A stretch of DNA of 13,851 nt from Tyzzerella sp. UBA1042 (GCA_002316675.1 DCDZ01000014.1:1-13851); one strand, 5' to 3'; shown: positions 1-7,519, counted from the stretch's first letter. Numbers and translations are program-made. The notes: generated from the letters alone by a model not told the origin.

Positions 1-356
1 TTTCTACTTTATCACAGGAAGCTTGTATAATATCTTTTAGATACATAATTGTTCTTTGATAATTAAATAATTTACAACCTCAAATTCAAAGAGGTTAACT
101 CAGCATAAACGTGCACTTGCCTTAACTGCCCGTAAATTTGTGCGGCTAACCTTCACTTTGCTGAAGGAAAACCGCCTCTATATTCCGTCAGCGCAGAGAT
201 AACATCTGCTGCTGACAAAAGACTTCGCCCTGCTTCTATTTTTTTAAGCAGATATGGCAGGGCTTAAGGGGATGTTTTTGTCTCTTCACCAAATGCAGCA
301 AAAATATGTGATTTTTTATCTATCTGCTACTTGACATATCACCGCTGGACTATATG
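1..356. other. Gene-free region downstream of nif3, with a cluster of hairpins
   Basis: No convincing coding region lies here. Bases 1-75 are AT-rich and include a TATAAT hexamer at 26-31 on the plus strand, with only a poor -35 (TCTACT at 3-8). Bases 76-263 contain five successive inverted repeats, described separately as a possible structured RNA. Bases 264-330 are AT-rich without clear structure. A 9-bp inverted repeat at 331-360 covers the nif3 stop codon. Confidence 0.6.
76..263. ncRNA. Possible structured RNA, family not recognised, strand uncertain
   Basis: Five stem-loops follow one another. They are AACCTC/GAGGTT (76-81 with 91-96); GTTAA plus TGCC/GGCA-type pairing across 94-126, with the palindrome GTGCAC in its loop; GCGG/CCGC (142-145 with 172-175) enclosing CCTTCA/TGAAGG (150-155 with 162-167); GTCAGCGCAGA paired with TCTGC-T-GCTGAC (187-197 with 205-216, one bulged base); and GCCCTGC/GCAGGGC (227-233 with 257-263). 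The last has an alternative stem, CTGCTT/AAGCAG (230-235 with 246-251). The 94-126 stem shares bases 94-96 with the first stem, so some pairings may alternate. On the minus strand the large loop of the 227-263 hairpin is A-rich, mildly favouring transcription in the nif3 direction. No motif of tmRNA, RNase P, SRP RNA or a familiar riboswitch was recognised. The structure is seen; the RNA assignment is inferred. Confidence 0.3.
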
Positions 357-360
357 TCAA
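331..360. repeat. 9-bp inverted repeat spanning the nif3 stop codon
   Basis: TTGACATAT at 331-339 and ATATGTCAA at 352-360 are perfect reverse complements around a 12-base loop. The nif3 stop codon (357-359, minus strand) lies inside one arm. No T-tract follows on either strand, so it does not look like a standard intrinsic terminator. It may protect the mRNA 3' end or bind a protein. Confidence 0.5.
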
Positions 361-1481
361 ACCGTCCAAAAGGTCTGCCCGTTTACCTCGGAGCATACCA
401 CCTCTAAATCCCATCCTCTTGCTCGGGCCTCTTGCAGCAGTGCCTTCTGTAAAACAGGCACAACCAACACCTCGCTGGCATAATGGGTAATATCCGCCAC
501 ACAAAGCCCCATTTCCAATGCCTTTTGGGCCTCGTGAAATTTCAAATCTCCCGTTAAGTACACCTCCGCACCTTGTTTTTTGGCGGCAGCCATGAAGTCC
601 GCGCCGCTGCCCGTGCAAAGACCCACACGCTGAATTTTTTGGTTGGGGTCGCCCACAAGGCGGAGGACTCCCTCCAGATTCAGCCGTTTTTTCAGCACGG
701 CGGCTAGCTCTGAAAAGGTTACAGGCTGTTTTAAGTTTCCTATGCGGCCTATTCCCTCGGTTTTTCCCTTCTGCTCCACAGGGTAAACATCGTAGGCCAT
801 TTCTTCATAGGGATGCACCGCCCGCACCTTCTGCAAAATTGTACTGACCTTGCCTGCGGGGGCAATGGTTTCCAGACGAACCTCCGCCGTACGTTCCAGA
901 ACGCCTTCCTTGCCAATAAAGGGGGCAGTCCCCGCCAAGGGTAAAAAGGTACCCTCTCCGGCGGTTTGGAAGGTGCAATGGGAATAGTTCCCGATATGGC
1001 CGCCGCCTGCCCCGCCCATGGCATCTCTTACGGCCTCCAAATGGCTTTCGGGAACATAAACCACAAGCTTTTTCAATGCTTCCGCCCATGTTTCCTCCAA
1101 AATTTCTATATCGGTCAGGCCAATCAGCTCCGCCAGAATGTCGTTGGTGCCGCCTTTGGCCACATCCAAATTGGTATGGGCGGAAAATGCGGCAATTTCA
1201 GTCTCAATGAGCCTATAAATCCTTCTGCCCAAGGCATCCTGTTTTGTAATGCTGTTTATTTTGCGAAAAAGCAGCATGGGGTGATGGGTCAGAATCAAAT
1301 CCGCACCCAGCTTCACCGCTTCGTCCACCACAGGGTCTATCACATCCAAAGCCACCAAAACCTTTTTCACCCCATGATCCTCCGCACCCACGGCAAGCCC
1401 TGTATTGTCCCAGTCCTCCGCCAATGCAGAGGGGGCAATGCTCTCCATAAACGACATAATATCCTTTACTGTTGCATACAT
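357..1481 (-). CDS. Nif3-like dinuclear metal centre protein (YqfO type, 374 aa)
   Basis: This is a Nif3/YqfO family protein with a predicted di-metal site. The cellular role of the family remains poorly defined. Metal ligands visible are the HHP triad (H66, H67), the AHTNLD segment (H102, D106) in the N-terminal half, and H333 and E337 (HYASE) near the C-terminus. Residues about 135-235 form the PII/CutA-like insertion typical of the long Firmicute form, with its GHIGNYSHC segment. The start is set at the ATG at 1481, giving 374 residues. It follows GGGAGG with about 7 bases spacing and begins with MYATVKDIM. A longer reading frame upstream to 1601 overlaps trmK and lacks family similarity. 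The gene overlaps the trmK end by 16 bases, so the two are co-transcribed and probably translationally coupled. The trmK-nif3 order matches yqfN-yqfO of Bacillus subtilis downstream of sigA. Family assignment is confident. Confidence 0.93.
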   Translation of the reverse strand: MYATVKDIMSFMESIAPSALAEDWDNTGLAVGAEDHGVKKVLVALDVIDPVVDEAVKLGADLILTHHPMLLFRKINSITKQDALGRRIYRLIETEIAAFSAHTNLDVAKGGTNDILAELIGLTDIEILEETWAEALKKLVVYVPESHLEAVRDAMGGAGGGHIGNYSHCTFQTAGEGTFLPLAGTAPFIGKEGVLERTAEVRLETIAPAGKVSTILQKVRAVHPYEEMAYDVYPVEQKGKTEGIGRIGNLKQPVTFSELAAVLKKRLNLEGVLRLVGDPNQKIQRVGLCTGSGADFMAAAKKQGAEVYLTGDLKFHEAQKALEMGLCVADITHYASEVLVVPVLQKALLQEARARGWDLEVVCSEVNGQTFWTV

Positions 1482-2158
1482 TTCAAAGCCTCCCTTATGG
1501 TTTCTCGTTTCTCCCGCACTTCCTCCAAGCGTTCCTTTGCATTTTCCGTCGCATTTTTCATGAGTTTTTCTTCCAGCTGTCCATACTTCTTCTCTTTCCA
1601 AAGCAGGACTTCCTGAAGTAAAGGTTCCTTTTCCAATAGTAACCTTTTTCCATACAAATAGTCAATCTCTCTTTCATATTTTTCTACCCCGGGAACACAG
1701 CGCATGAGGGTGTAATATTTGCCGTCTTCCTTCACCATTTGCTCTGTTTCGATGGAAAACCCAATGGTATGCAAATAACGGCGCACCTGATCCCCATCGT
1801 GCTGGGGGGATAGAATCAGCTCTTTCAGTTCTGCCACCACTTGGGGGCTATCCTGTAGTAGGCGTAGCATCAGCATACCGCCCATGCCTGCAATCACCGC
1901 CGTTTCCACCTCTCCCGGCTGTAGCGGCAGAAAGCCGCTGCCCAAGCGGGTTTCGATACAATCCTGCGCCTGATACAAGAGAATATTCTCCCGGGCTTTT
2001 TCCAGCGGCCCTTTTCGCACATCGCAGGCAAAGGCCTTTTTCAGCCTCCCCAAGGTATGTAAATAGATGGGCACATAGCCATGATCCGTACCGATATCTG
2101 CAACGGTAGGGTAAGATACCAAAGCCGCAACGGCCTGCAAGCGTTTTGAGAGTTCCAT
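1466..2158 (-). CDS. trmK: tRNA (adenine-22-N1)-methyltransferase TrmK
   Basis: This is an SAM-dependent methyltransferase of the TrmK/YqfN family, which makes m1A22 in the D-loop region of certain tRNAs. The 230-residue length is normal. The Rossmann motif I is ADIGTDHGY at residues 20-28, the acidic residue ending strand 2 lies in ACDVRKG near residue 46, and the GMGG segment characteristic of the family is at 91-94. LSPQHD near 116-121 occupies the catalytic-loop position. Residues from about 160 to the end are charged and helical, consistent with the C-terminal coiled-coil domain of TrmK. The ATG at 2158 is preceded by AAAGGA at about 7 bases. The gene sits between rpoD and nif3 as in other Firmicutes, and its last 16 bases overlap nif3. 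A hairpin terminator separates it from rpoD, so it may have its own weak promoter or depend on read-through. Confidence 0.92.
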   Translation of the reverse strand: MELSKRLQAVAALVSYPTVADIGTDHGYVPIYLHTLGRLKKAFACDVRKGPLEKARENILLYQAQDCIETRLGSGFLPLQPGEVETAVIAGMGGMLMLRLLQDSPQVVAELKELILSPQHDGDQVRRYLHTIGFSIETEQMVKEDGKYYTLMRCVPGVEKYEREIDYLYGKRLLLEKEPLLQEVLLWKEKKYGQLEEKLMKNATENAKERLEEVREKRETIREALKCMQQ

Positions 2159-2230
2159 ATCAAATTCCTTTCTATGTCAAAGTTTATTCCTACACCGGAG
2201 ACTTTACAACGGTTTTTGGTAAAACCAAAG

Positions 2231-2260
2231 AACGGGCGAACATCTTAACATTCGCCCGTT
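2231..2260 (-). terminator. Intrinsic terminator after rpoD
   Basis: AACGGGCGAA and TTCGCCCGTT form a perfect 10-bp GC-rich stem around a 10-base loop, 13 bases past the rpoD stop. Reading in the rpoD direction, the stem is followed by a T-rich stretch (CTTTGGTTTT). Transcripts from dgt-dnaG-rpoD are likely terminated or attenuated here before trmK. A second small hairpin (GGTTTT/AAAACC, 2211-2226) lies just beyond. Confidence 0.7.
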
Positions 2261-2273
2261 ACATACTATTATG

Positions 2274-3347
2274 CTATTCTAAATAGTCCTTCAGCTTCTT
2301 ACTGCGGCTAGGATGGCGCAGCTTTCGCAAGGCTTTTGCCTCGATCTGGCGGATACGTTCGCGGGTAACGTTAAATTCCTTACCAACCTCTTCCAAGGTT
2401 CTTGCTCGTCCATCATCCAAGCCAAAACGAAGGCGCAGCACCTTCTCCTCCCGATCTGTCAAGGTATCCAGTACCTCAATCAGCTGTTCCTTTAACAGAG
2501 TAAAGGCCGCCGCTTCCGCAGGGGCGGGAATATCATCATCGGGGATAAAGTCTCCCAAATGGCTATCTTCTTCCTCTCCGATAGGGGTTTCCAAAGAGAC
2601 CGGCTCTTGGGCAATCTTCATGATCTCCCGCACCTTATCCTCAGACATTTGCATTTCCCCCGCCAATTCCTCCGACGTTGGCTCTCGCCCCAATTCCTGC
2701 AAGAGCTGTCTGGAAATGCGGATTAATTTATTAATGGTTTCTACCATATGCACGGGAATACGAATGGTTCTTGCCTGATCGGCAATGGCACGGGTAATGG
2801 CCTGTCGAATCCACCAGGTTGCATAAGTACTGAATTTATAGCCCTTATGGTAATCAAACTTTTCTACCGCTTTGATCAGGCCCAAATTCCCCTCCTGAAT
2901 CAAATCTAAAAACAGCATCCCACGGCCCACATAGCGCTTTGCAATACTAACCACCAGACGCAGATTGGCTTCGGCAAGCTTTTTCTTCGCTTCCTCATCC
3001 CCCGCCTCCATGCGCTGGGCCAGCATAACCTCTTCATCTGCGCTGAGTAGGGGAACCTTCCCGATTTCTTTTAAATACATACGCACCGGATCATCAATAT
3101 TAATGCCTTCCGGCAGTGTCAGATCCAGATCCTTTTCAATCTCCTCTTCCGCATCTATGTTACCCAGAACATCAATCCCTTGAGATTCCAAATATTCATA
3201 AATACGATCAATTCGATCGGGGTCAAGATCCAAATCCGCCAAATGATCCATGATCTCTTTATATTCCAATACACCTTTTTTCTTTTTTCCATGCTGCACC
3301 AGTTCTTCCAAACGGGTCAATAATGTAGTTTCTTCGACGGATTTCAA
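2274..3347 (-). CDS. rpoD: RNA polymerase primary sigma factor RpoD/SigA (TTG start)
   Basis: This is the housekeeping sigma-70 factor that directs RNA polymerase to TTGACA/TATAAT promoters. Domains in order are region 1.1-like residues 1-60, region 1.2 from about 87 (PVRMYLKEIGKVPLL), regions 2.1-2.4 at about 127-200 including FSTYATWWIRQAI and the -10 recognition helix, region 3 at about 205-280, and region 4 at about 290-357 ending with the helix-turn-helix VTRERIRQIEAKALRKLRH. At 357 residues it has the short Gram-positive form, without the long non-conserved insert of proteobacterial RpoD. The start codon is TTG at 3347. It is preceded by AAAGGAAGG at about 6 bases, no ATG lies between it and the upstream in-frame stop, and the next in-frame ATG (codon 33) would cut region 1.1. 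The gene follows dnaG after 39 bases, the conserved order in Firmicutes. Confidence 0.97.
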   Translation of the reverse strand: MKSVEETTLLTRLEELVQHGKKKKGVLEYKEIMDHLADLDLDPDRIDRIYEYLESQGIDVLGNIDAEEEIEKDLDLTLPEGINIDDPVRMYLKEIGKVPLLSADEEVMLAQRMEAGDEEAKKKLAEANLRLVVSIAKRYVGRGMLFLDLIQEGNLGLIKAVEKFDYHKGYKFSTYATWWIRQAITRAIADQARTIRIPVHMVETINKLIRISRQLLQELGREPTSEELAGEMQMSEDKVREIMKIAQEPVSLETPIGEEEDSHLGDFIPDDDIPAPAEAAAFTLLKEQLIEVLDTLTDREEKVLRLRFGLDDGRARTLEEVGKEFNVTRERIRQIEAKALRKLRHPSRSKKLKDYLE

Positions 3348-3386
3348 CGCAATCCTTCCTTTCTCTGCTCTTATAGTCTAACCATC

Positions 3387-5168
3387 TTAAATGGTAATAT
3401 ACAGGGAATCCAGCATTCTTTTGGCTTCCACCAGCCTTTGTATTTCTTCCACCGTGGTGGCGCCAGAAGTCAATTTGTCGATTTTGGTCCGTTTCAGCAG
3501 CTTTATCGCTTCATTCATCGCCTTTTGCAAATCTTCCTTGCTTTGGACGGGAAGCTGGATTGCGAAAATCTCTGTAACAGGCTTTTGCAAGGCGCCGTCT
3601 TCAAAAAAGCTTACCAGTTCCGCAGGAAACACAGTGCCGTTTTCCCGCCACAATTGGCCAATGGCCAGAAAAACCCGATAATAAAGCTCTTCCGTGAAAT
3701 CCTCTTTTTCTAAAACACTTACCAATTTTTCGTAAATTTTCTGTTCCGATGCACAATAATACAAAATCGTTCTCTGGGCCTCCATGAGTCCCTTTTCTCC
3801 ATGGTACCCCACATTGCCTGGCTTTTGATGCAGCTGCCGTCTTTTTTCGGCTTCTTTTTGAAAGGCGATGTCCTGTTTTTGCACACGCTTATCAATTTCA
3901 CTGCGTATTGCCCCTTCTTCCACCCCGGTTATACGGCTGACCTCTCCTGCGTAAACATTCCGTTCAATGGCATTGTCCAGCTTGGAGAGAATATCGGCGG
4001 CTTCGGTGGCAAAGCGCACCCGATGCTCCGGGTTTTGCAGGTTATATTTTTTCTGAATACAGGCTATTTCAAAGGAAATATAATGTACGGCATTCAGCAA
4101 CAGCTTTGAAAACTCCCCGGGGCCGTTTTGCTTTATAAAATCATCGGGGTCCTTACCGTCCGGCACCTGAGTGACCTTCACACGAAACCCGTTTGACGTC
4201 AGCACAGGAATTGCCCGCAGAGCGGCATTGGTTCCCGCTTCATCGCTGTCGTACAACAAAATAATATCCTCGGCGAATTTTTTCAGGGTGCGGGCGTGTT
4301 CCTGATTAAAGGCCGTGCCCAAGGAGGCTACCACGTTATGAAAGCCTCCTTGATATATGGAAATCATATCCATATATCCCTCCACAAGTATCAACTCTTT
4401 TTTCCTTGCCAATCTGGCAAAATTCAAGCCGTAGAGATTTCTGCTTTTGCTGAAAAGAATGGTTTCCGGCGAATTTAGATATTTTGGCTCGCCCTTTCCA
4501 AGAATACGTCCGCCAAAGCCAACAACTCTGCCTTGGGCATCAAAAATGGGAAACATCAGCCGTCCGCGGAAACGGTCATGGTATCCATTTTTATCTTTAT
4601 TTTCTATGACTAAGCCGCTTTGCAGCATATCTTGTATGGAGTATCCCTTTTCCTTTAAATGCTCCATCAATACATTGCGGTGCTCCGGCGCATAGCCCAA
4701 GCCGAATTTACGGCTGATTTTGGGCTGCAGCTTTCTTCCTTTCAAATAACTGCGGGCCGCACTGCCCTCATCCTTTTGCAAAATATCATGGTAAAACCGT
4801 CCTGCCTCGCTGTGCAGTGCAAACAGCCTTGCCTTTAATTGCTCGGCGGCCAAGGCCTGCCCGCTTTTTTCCGGCTCCGGCAGCGTAATATGGGCACGAT
4901 CCGCCAGTTTTTTCAATGCTTCGAGAAAATCGCAATTTTCCATTTCCATCACAAAGCCAAAAACATTTCCCGCCGCACCGCAGCCAAAGCAATAATAGAA
5001 TTGTTTTTCGCTGTTTACGGAAAAGGAGGGTGTTTTTTCATTATGAAAGGGGCAAAGCCCAAAATATGCGCTTCCTTTTTTCTTGAGAGGAACATACTGA
5101 GAAATTACCTCAACAATATCATTCTGCAATCGAACCTCTTCTATAATCTCACGGGGATAGCGCATCAT
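3387..5168 (-). CDS. dnaG: DNA primase DnaG
   Basis: The enzyme synthesises RNA primers at the replication fork together with replicative helicase. The N-terminal CHC2 zinc finger has C39, H42, C60 and C63 (CPFH...CFGC). The catalytic core includes DRFRGRLMFPI near 198-208. The Toprim fold has E263 in LVEGYMD and the DSD acidic pair at 307-309 (ILLYDSDEAGTNAA). The C-terminal region is the less conserved helicase-interacting part. The total of 593 residues is normal. The frame opens further up with a GTG at 5174, but this overlaps the ribosome site. The ATG at 5168 has AGGTGG about 6 bases ahead and is preferred; the ATG at 5165 is also possible. The gene is followed after 39 bases by rpoD and preceded by dgt. 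The 183-base gap to dgt holds only a weak promoter candidate, so expression may come partly from dgt. Confidence 0.96.
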   Translation of the reverse strand: MMRYPREIIEEVRLQNDIVEVISQYVPLKKKGSAYFGLCPFHNEKTPSFSVNSEKQFYYCFGCGAAGNVFGFVMEMENCDFLEALKKLADRAHITLPEPEKSGQALAAEQLKARLFALHSEAGRFYHDILQKDEGSAARSYLKGRKLQPKISRKFGLGYAPEHRNVLMEHLKEKGYSIQDMLQSGLVIENKDKNGYHDRFRGRLMFPIFDAQGRVVGFGGRILGKGEPKYLNSPETILFSKSRNLYGLNFARLARKKELILVEGYMDMISIYQGGFHNVVASLGTAFNQEHARTLKKFAEDIILLYDSDEAGTNAALRAIPVLTSNGFRVKVTQVPDGKDPDDFIKQNGPGEFSKLLLNAVHYISFEIACIQKKYNLQNPEHRVRFATEAADILSKLDNAIERNVYAGEVSRITGVEEGAIRSEIDKRVQKQDIAFQKEAEKRRQLHQKPGNVGYHGEKGLMEAQRTILYYCASEQKIYEKLVSVLEKEDFTEELYYRVFLAIGQLWRENGTVFPAELVSFFEDGALQKPVTEIFAIQLPVQSKEDLQKAMNEAIKLLKRTKIDKLTSGATTVEEIQRLVEAKRMLDSLYITI

Positions 5169-5357
5169 AAACACCCACCTTTTTTCCCTCGGCCTCTTAT
5201 AAGCAGTCCAAAAGGAAGTGAACCTGTCCCTGCACTTCCTTCTTGAATATAAGAATTCGACAAAAGCTTCAAAATTCCTTTTTCCTTCCTCTATTTTGTA
5301 TATATGCCCAAAAATTTATGAAAAAATGATATGGTTTTATAAAAATCCATCCTTCAA
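5169..5357 (-). promoter_or_regulatory. dgt-dnaG spacer with weak promoter candidate and inverted repeat
   Basis: On the minus strand, TTTTCA (5319-5324) and TATACA (5297-5302) are 16 bases apart and match the sigma-A consensus at 4 of 6 positions each. This would give a leader of about 120 bases before dnaG. Further down is a perfect 9-bp inverted repeat, AAGGAAGTG/CACTTCCTT (5212-5241), listed separately. The promoter is a weak call. Confidence 0.3.
5212..5241 (-). repeat. 9-bp inverted repeat in the dgt-dnaG spacer
   Basis: AAGGAAGTG (5212-5220) and CACTTCCTT (5233-5241) flank a 12-base loop. On the minus strand the stem ends in CCTTTTGG, so the T-run is short and termination would be weak. 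It might attenuate dgt transcripts before dnaG. The loop with its flanks (GAACCTGTCCCTG) resembles a sequence near 13001. Confidence 0.45.
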
Positions 5358-6371
5358 TCAAAGCTTACTCCACTCCCGGGGGATGAAAAGCTCCGAATAT
5401 TTGGAAACCGCAAACCGATCGGTCATACACGCTATGTAATCACAGACTACCTTCCACAATGGCTCTCCATCCTTCAGCAGCTGTAAAAATTCACCCTCCA
5501 TCACTTCCGGATGGTCCATATAATAAAGATACAGATCTTTTATAATTTTTTCCGCCTTTTCATGCTCCGTCATGGCAATCTCATTCATATACACCTTACG
5601 GAACATAAACTCCCTCAAATTCATCAGTGTTTTCCGCATACGCTCACTCATATGAATTTCACTTTTTTCCTGACTATTTGTAATGGTATCTCGGATCATG
5701 GCATTGATGCGGCTGCTGGAGGTAGTGCCGATAAGAATCACAATTTCCGGCGGAATATCCGCAGGCTTCAGCATCCCTGCCCGCACTGCATCATCAATGT
5801 CATGATTTGTATAAGCAATCTTATCCGACAGCTGAACCACCATGCCCTCTAAGGTGGCGGGACTGCCGCTGGTACGATGGTTTAATATGCCATCCCGTAC
5901 CTCCCATGTTAGATTTAACCCGTCTCCGTCCTTTTCCAGACGGTCAACCACCCGCAGGCTCTGCTCATTATGGGAAAAGCCGCCATGTGCCTCACAAAGC
6001 TTTGAAAGCGCCCGCTCTCCTGCGTGTCCAAAGGGGGTGTGCCCCAAATCGTGCCCCAAAGCGATGGCCTCCGTCAAATCTTCGTTTAAATTCAAGGCTC
6101 TGGCAATGCTTCTGGCAATTTGGGCGACCTCCAAGGTATGGGTCAGACGGGTGCGGTAATGGTCCCCCTCGGGAGAAATAAATACCTGGGTTTTGTGCTT
6201 CATCCGCCGAAAGGATTTGCAATGAATAATGCGGTCTCGATCTCTTTGAAAATCCGTACGAATATCGCATTTTTTCTCAGGGCGTTCCCTCCCCCTTGTA
6301 TCTACACTTTTTCTAGCAAATTTTCCAAGAATCCGATCCTCTCTCTCTTCCTGTAAAAGCCGTAACTCCAT
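5358..6371 (-). CDS. dgt: dNTP triphosphohydrolase, Dgt-like HD protein
   Basis: This belongs to the HD-superfamily dGTPase group (COG0232 type), which hydrolyses dNTPs to the deoxynucleoside plus triphosphate and helps set nucleotide pools. Residues seen are RTRLTHTLEV with H78, the HD pair H107-D108 in GHDLGHTPFGH with H111 and H116 following, and D183 in LSDKIAYTNHDIDDA, which completes the metal site. Its 337 residues match the short Gram-positive form rather than the longer E. coli Dgt. The true substrate could be a dNTP other than dGTP. The ATG at 6371 has AGGAGG about 6 bases upstream. The gene heads the dnaG-rpoD cluster, an arrangement common in Clostridia that links dNTP control with priming and transcription. 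A plausible promoter lies at 6412-6441. Confidence 0.93.
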   Translation of the reverse strand: MELRLLQEEREDRILGKFARKSVDTRGRERPEKKCDIRTDFQRDRDRIIHCKSFRRMKHKTQVFISPEGDHYRTRLTHTLEVAQIARSIARALNLNEDLTEAIALGHDLGHTPFGHAGERALSKLCEAHGGFSHNEQSLRVVDRLEKDGDGLNLTWEVRDGILNHRTSGSPATLEGMVVQLSDKIAYTNHDIDDAVRAGMLKPADIPPEIVILIGTTSSSRINAMIRDTITNSQEKSEIHMSERMRKTLMNLREFMFRKVYMNEIAMTEHEKAEKIIKDLYLYYMDHPEVMEGEFLQLLKDGEPLWKVVCDYIACMTDRFAVSKYSELFIPREWSKL

Positions 6372-6411
6372 AGTATCCCTCCTTTTGGTTCCATTTTTTA
6401 GATTCGTATTT

Positions 6412-6441
6412 ATAATAGGGTATATTAAAAAAATACGTCAT
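6412..6441 (-). promoter_or_regulatory. Candidate sigma-A promoter for dgt
   Basis: On the minus strand, ATGACG (6436-6441) and TATTAT (6412-6417) are separated by 18 bases and each is close to consensus. The start point would fall near 6405, giving a leader of about 34 bases that contains the AGGAGG site. Support is moderate. Confidence 0.4.
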
Positions 6442-6538
6442 TTTTAGTGAAAATCCTTTTTTCTACACTGGAAAGATTTCCCCAAACAACGTATTTTACC
6501 TCTGATTCGTTCTTTTTTCATATATATTTCATAAAATT

Positions 6539-6560
6539 CCATGTTTCATCCATAACATGG
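6539..6560 (-). terminator. Possible terminator after prpE
   Basis: CCATGTT and AACATGG form a perfect 7-bp stem around 8 bases, about 50 bases past the prpE stop. On the minus strand it is followed by AATTTTATG. The T-run is short, so termination is only a possibility. Confidence 0.35.
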
Positions 6561-6608
6561 CAATTTCTGCTGCTTCTTAGTATATGCCGTCCAAGCACAG
6601 GGTATGCC

Positions 6609-7397
6609 TTATTCCGGCACCTTACCCTCGCCGTTATATTCCGCATATTTTTTCCCCCGCACCTGCACAAATTCCCGTTCGGGATAGCGCATTGCCGTCA
6701 AATAGCCGCCATATACACAGCCTTGATCAATATCTACGGTATTATGGTGAATTTTGGGGCCTTCCGCAACGGTATGCCCATAAACCACAAAGGGCCTCCC
6801 CCGATAATCCTTGGCCCAATCCAAACGCACCGGCCTGCTGTTATTTTCATGGGTGCCTGCCGTTTCACCATACAGGCAAACGGCACGGATTTTATTGGAA
6901 AAACGCCCCATGGATTCTTCCCGCAACCCCCCATGGACAACGGCCAGCCTGCGTTTATCAAGCATGAGATAAAAGCACTGACTCTCATAACAGCGCATAA
7001 AGCGGCTGCGAAAGTCAATTCTTTTCTCCTTGGGCAGCCCCTCCAGCTCCCACACCGTATGCTCCAAGCCATGGGCAACACGCACCTTATTCCCCAAAAA
7101 ATAACGATACAGCTTATTGCAATGGTTTCCATGTACCCAAAGCCCGCCATTATATGCCACCTGATCCATCCAAAATTCCAGCGCCTGCAAATTTTTAGGC
7201 CCTTTATCCGCCACATCCCCCACGGAAATTAATCTTCTGCCTTTGGGATGGACGTAGGCCTGTCCTCTTTTTTCGTAGCCCAGTTTCTCAACAAGGGCAA
7301 GCAGCTCGTCATAACAGCCATGAACATCTCCAATAATATCAAATTTATTTTCTTTGAATTCTAAAATACGGAAGTTTCGTTCCCGATGTTCTCTCAT
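6609..7397 (-). CDS. prpE: Asymmetrical Ap4A hydrolase/metallophosphatase, PrpE family
   Basis: This is a calcineurin-like metallophosphoesterase resembling Bacillus PrpE, which cleaves diadenosine tetraphosphate and has been linked to spore germination. Metal-binding motifs in order are GDVHG (23-27), GDVADKGP (60-67), GNHCNK (90-95), VVHGG with H155, and YGHT with H208. The segment NHCNKLYRYFLGNKVRVAHG and the C-terminal VDIDQGCVYGGYLTAMRYPE are very close to remembered PrpE sequences. The second motif has Lys where the family usually has Arg (DRGP). About 18 residues precede the domain, a little longer than usual. The ATG at 7397 is the only ATG in frame, but its ribosome site AAGGAG (7410-7415) is 12 bases away and sits closer to a tiny ATG-ACG-GTA-TGA frame whose stop overlaps the prpE start. 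The gene is monocistronic, divergent from the Cys-rich gene, with a good sigma-A promoter. Confidence 0.88.
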   Translation of the reverse strand: MREHRERNFRILEFKENKFDIIGDVHGCYDELLALVEKLGYEKRGQAYVHPKGRRLISVGDVADKGPKNLQALEFWMDQVAYNGGLWVHGNHCNKLYRYFLGNKVRVAHGLEHTVWELEGLPKEKRIDFRSRFMRCYESQCFYLMLDKRRLAVVHGGLREESMGRFSNKIRAVCLYGETAGTHENNSRPVRLDWAKDYRGRPFVVYGHTVAEGPKIHHNTVDIDQGCVYGGYLTAMRYPEREFVQVRGKKYAEYNGEGKVPE

Positions 7398-7423
7398 ACC
7401 GTCATTCCACTCCTTACCTTCTT

Positions 7424-7452
7424 ACTATAACATAAAAAAGAAGCCTTATGAA
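7424..7452 (-). promoter_or_regulatory. Sigma-A promoter with extended -10 for prpE
   Basis: On the minus strand, TTCATA (7447-7452) and TATAGT (7424-7429) are 17 bases apart, and TGT just ahead of the -10 gives an extended -10. The start point would be near 7417, leaving a leader of only about 20 bases that begins almost at the ribosome site. Confidence 0.6.
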
Positions 7453-7519
7453 AAAAAAGAAGAAAATTATTGACCTTTGCCTCATATATTAACAAAAAAG
7501 AGACTATGGAGGTAATTCC

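Noticed and set aside
966..1616. 216-codon plus-strand frame across nif3 and trmK
   Set aside because: It is antisense to two clearly conserved genes, has no ribosome site and its translation resembles no family.
6447..7232. 261-codon plus-strand frame opposite prpE
   Set aside because: prpE on the minus strand carries all metallophosphatase motifs; this frame is its shadow, has a His/Pro/Ile-biased composition and lacks a ribosome site.
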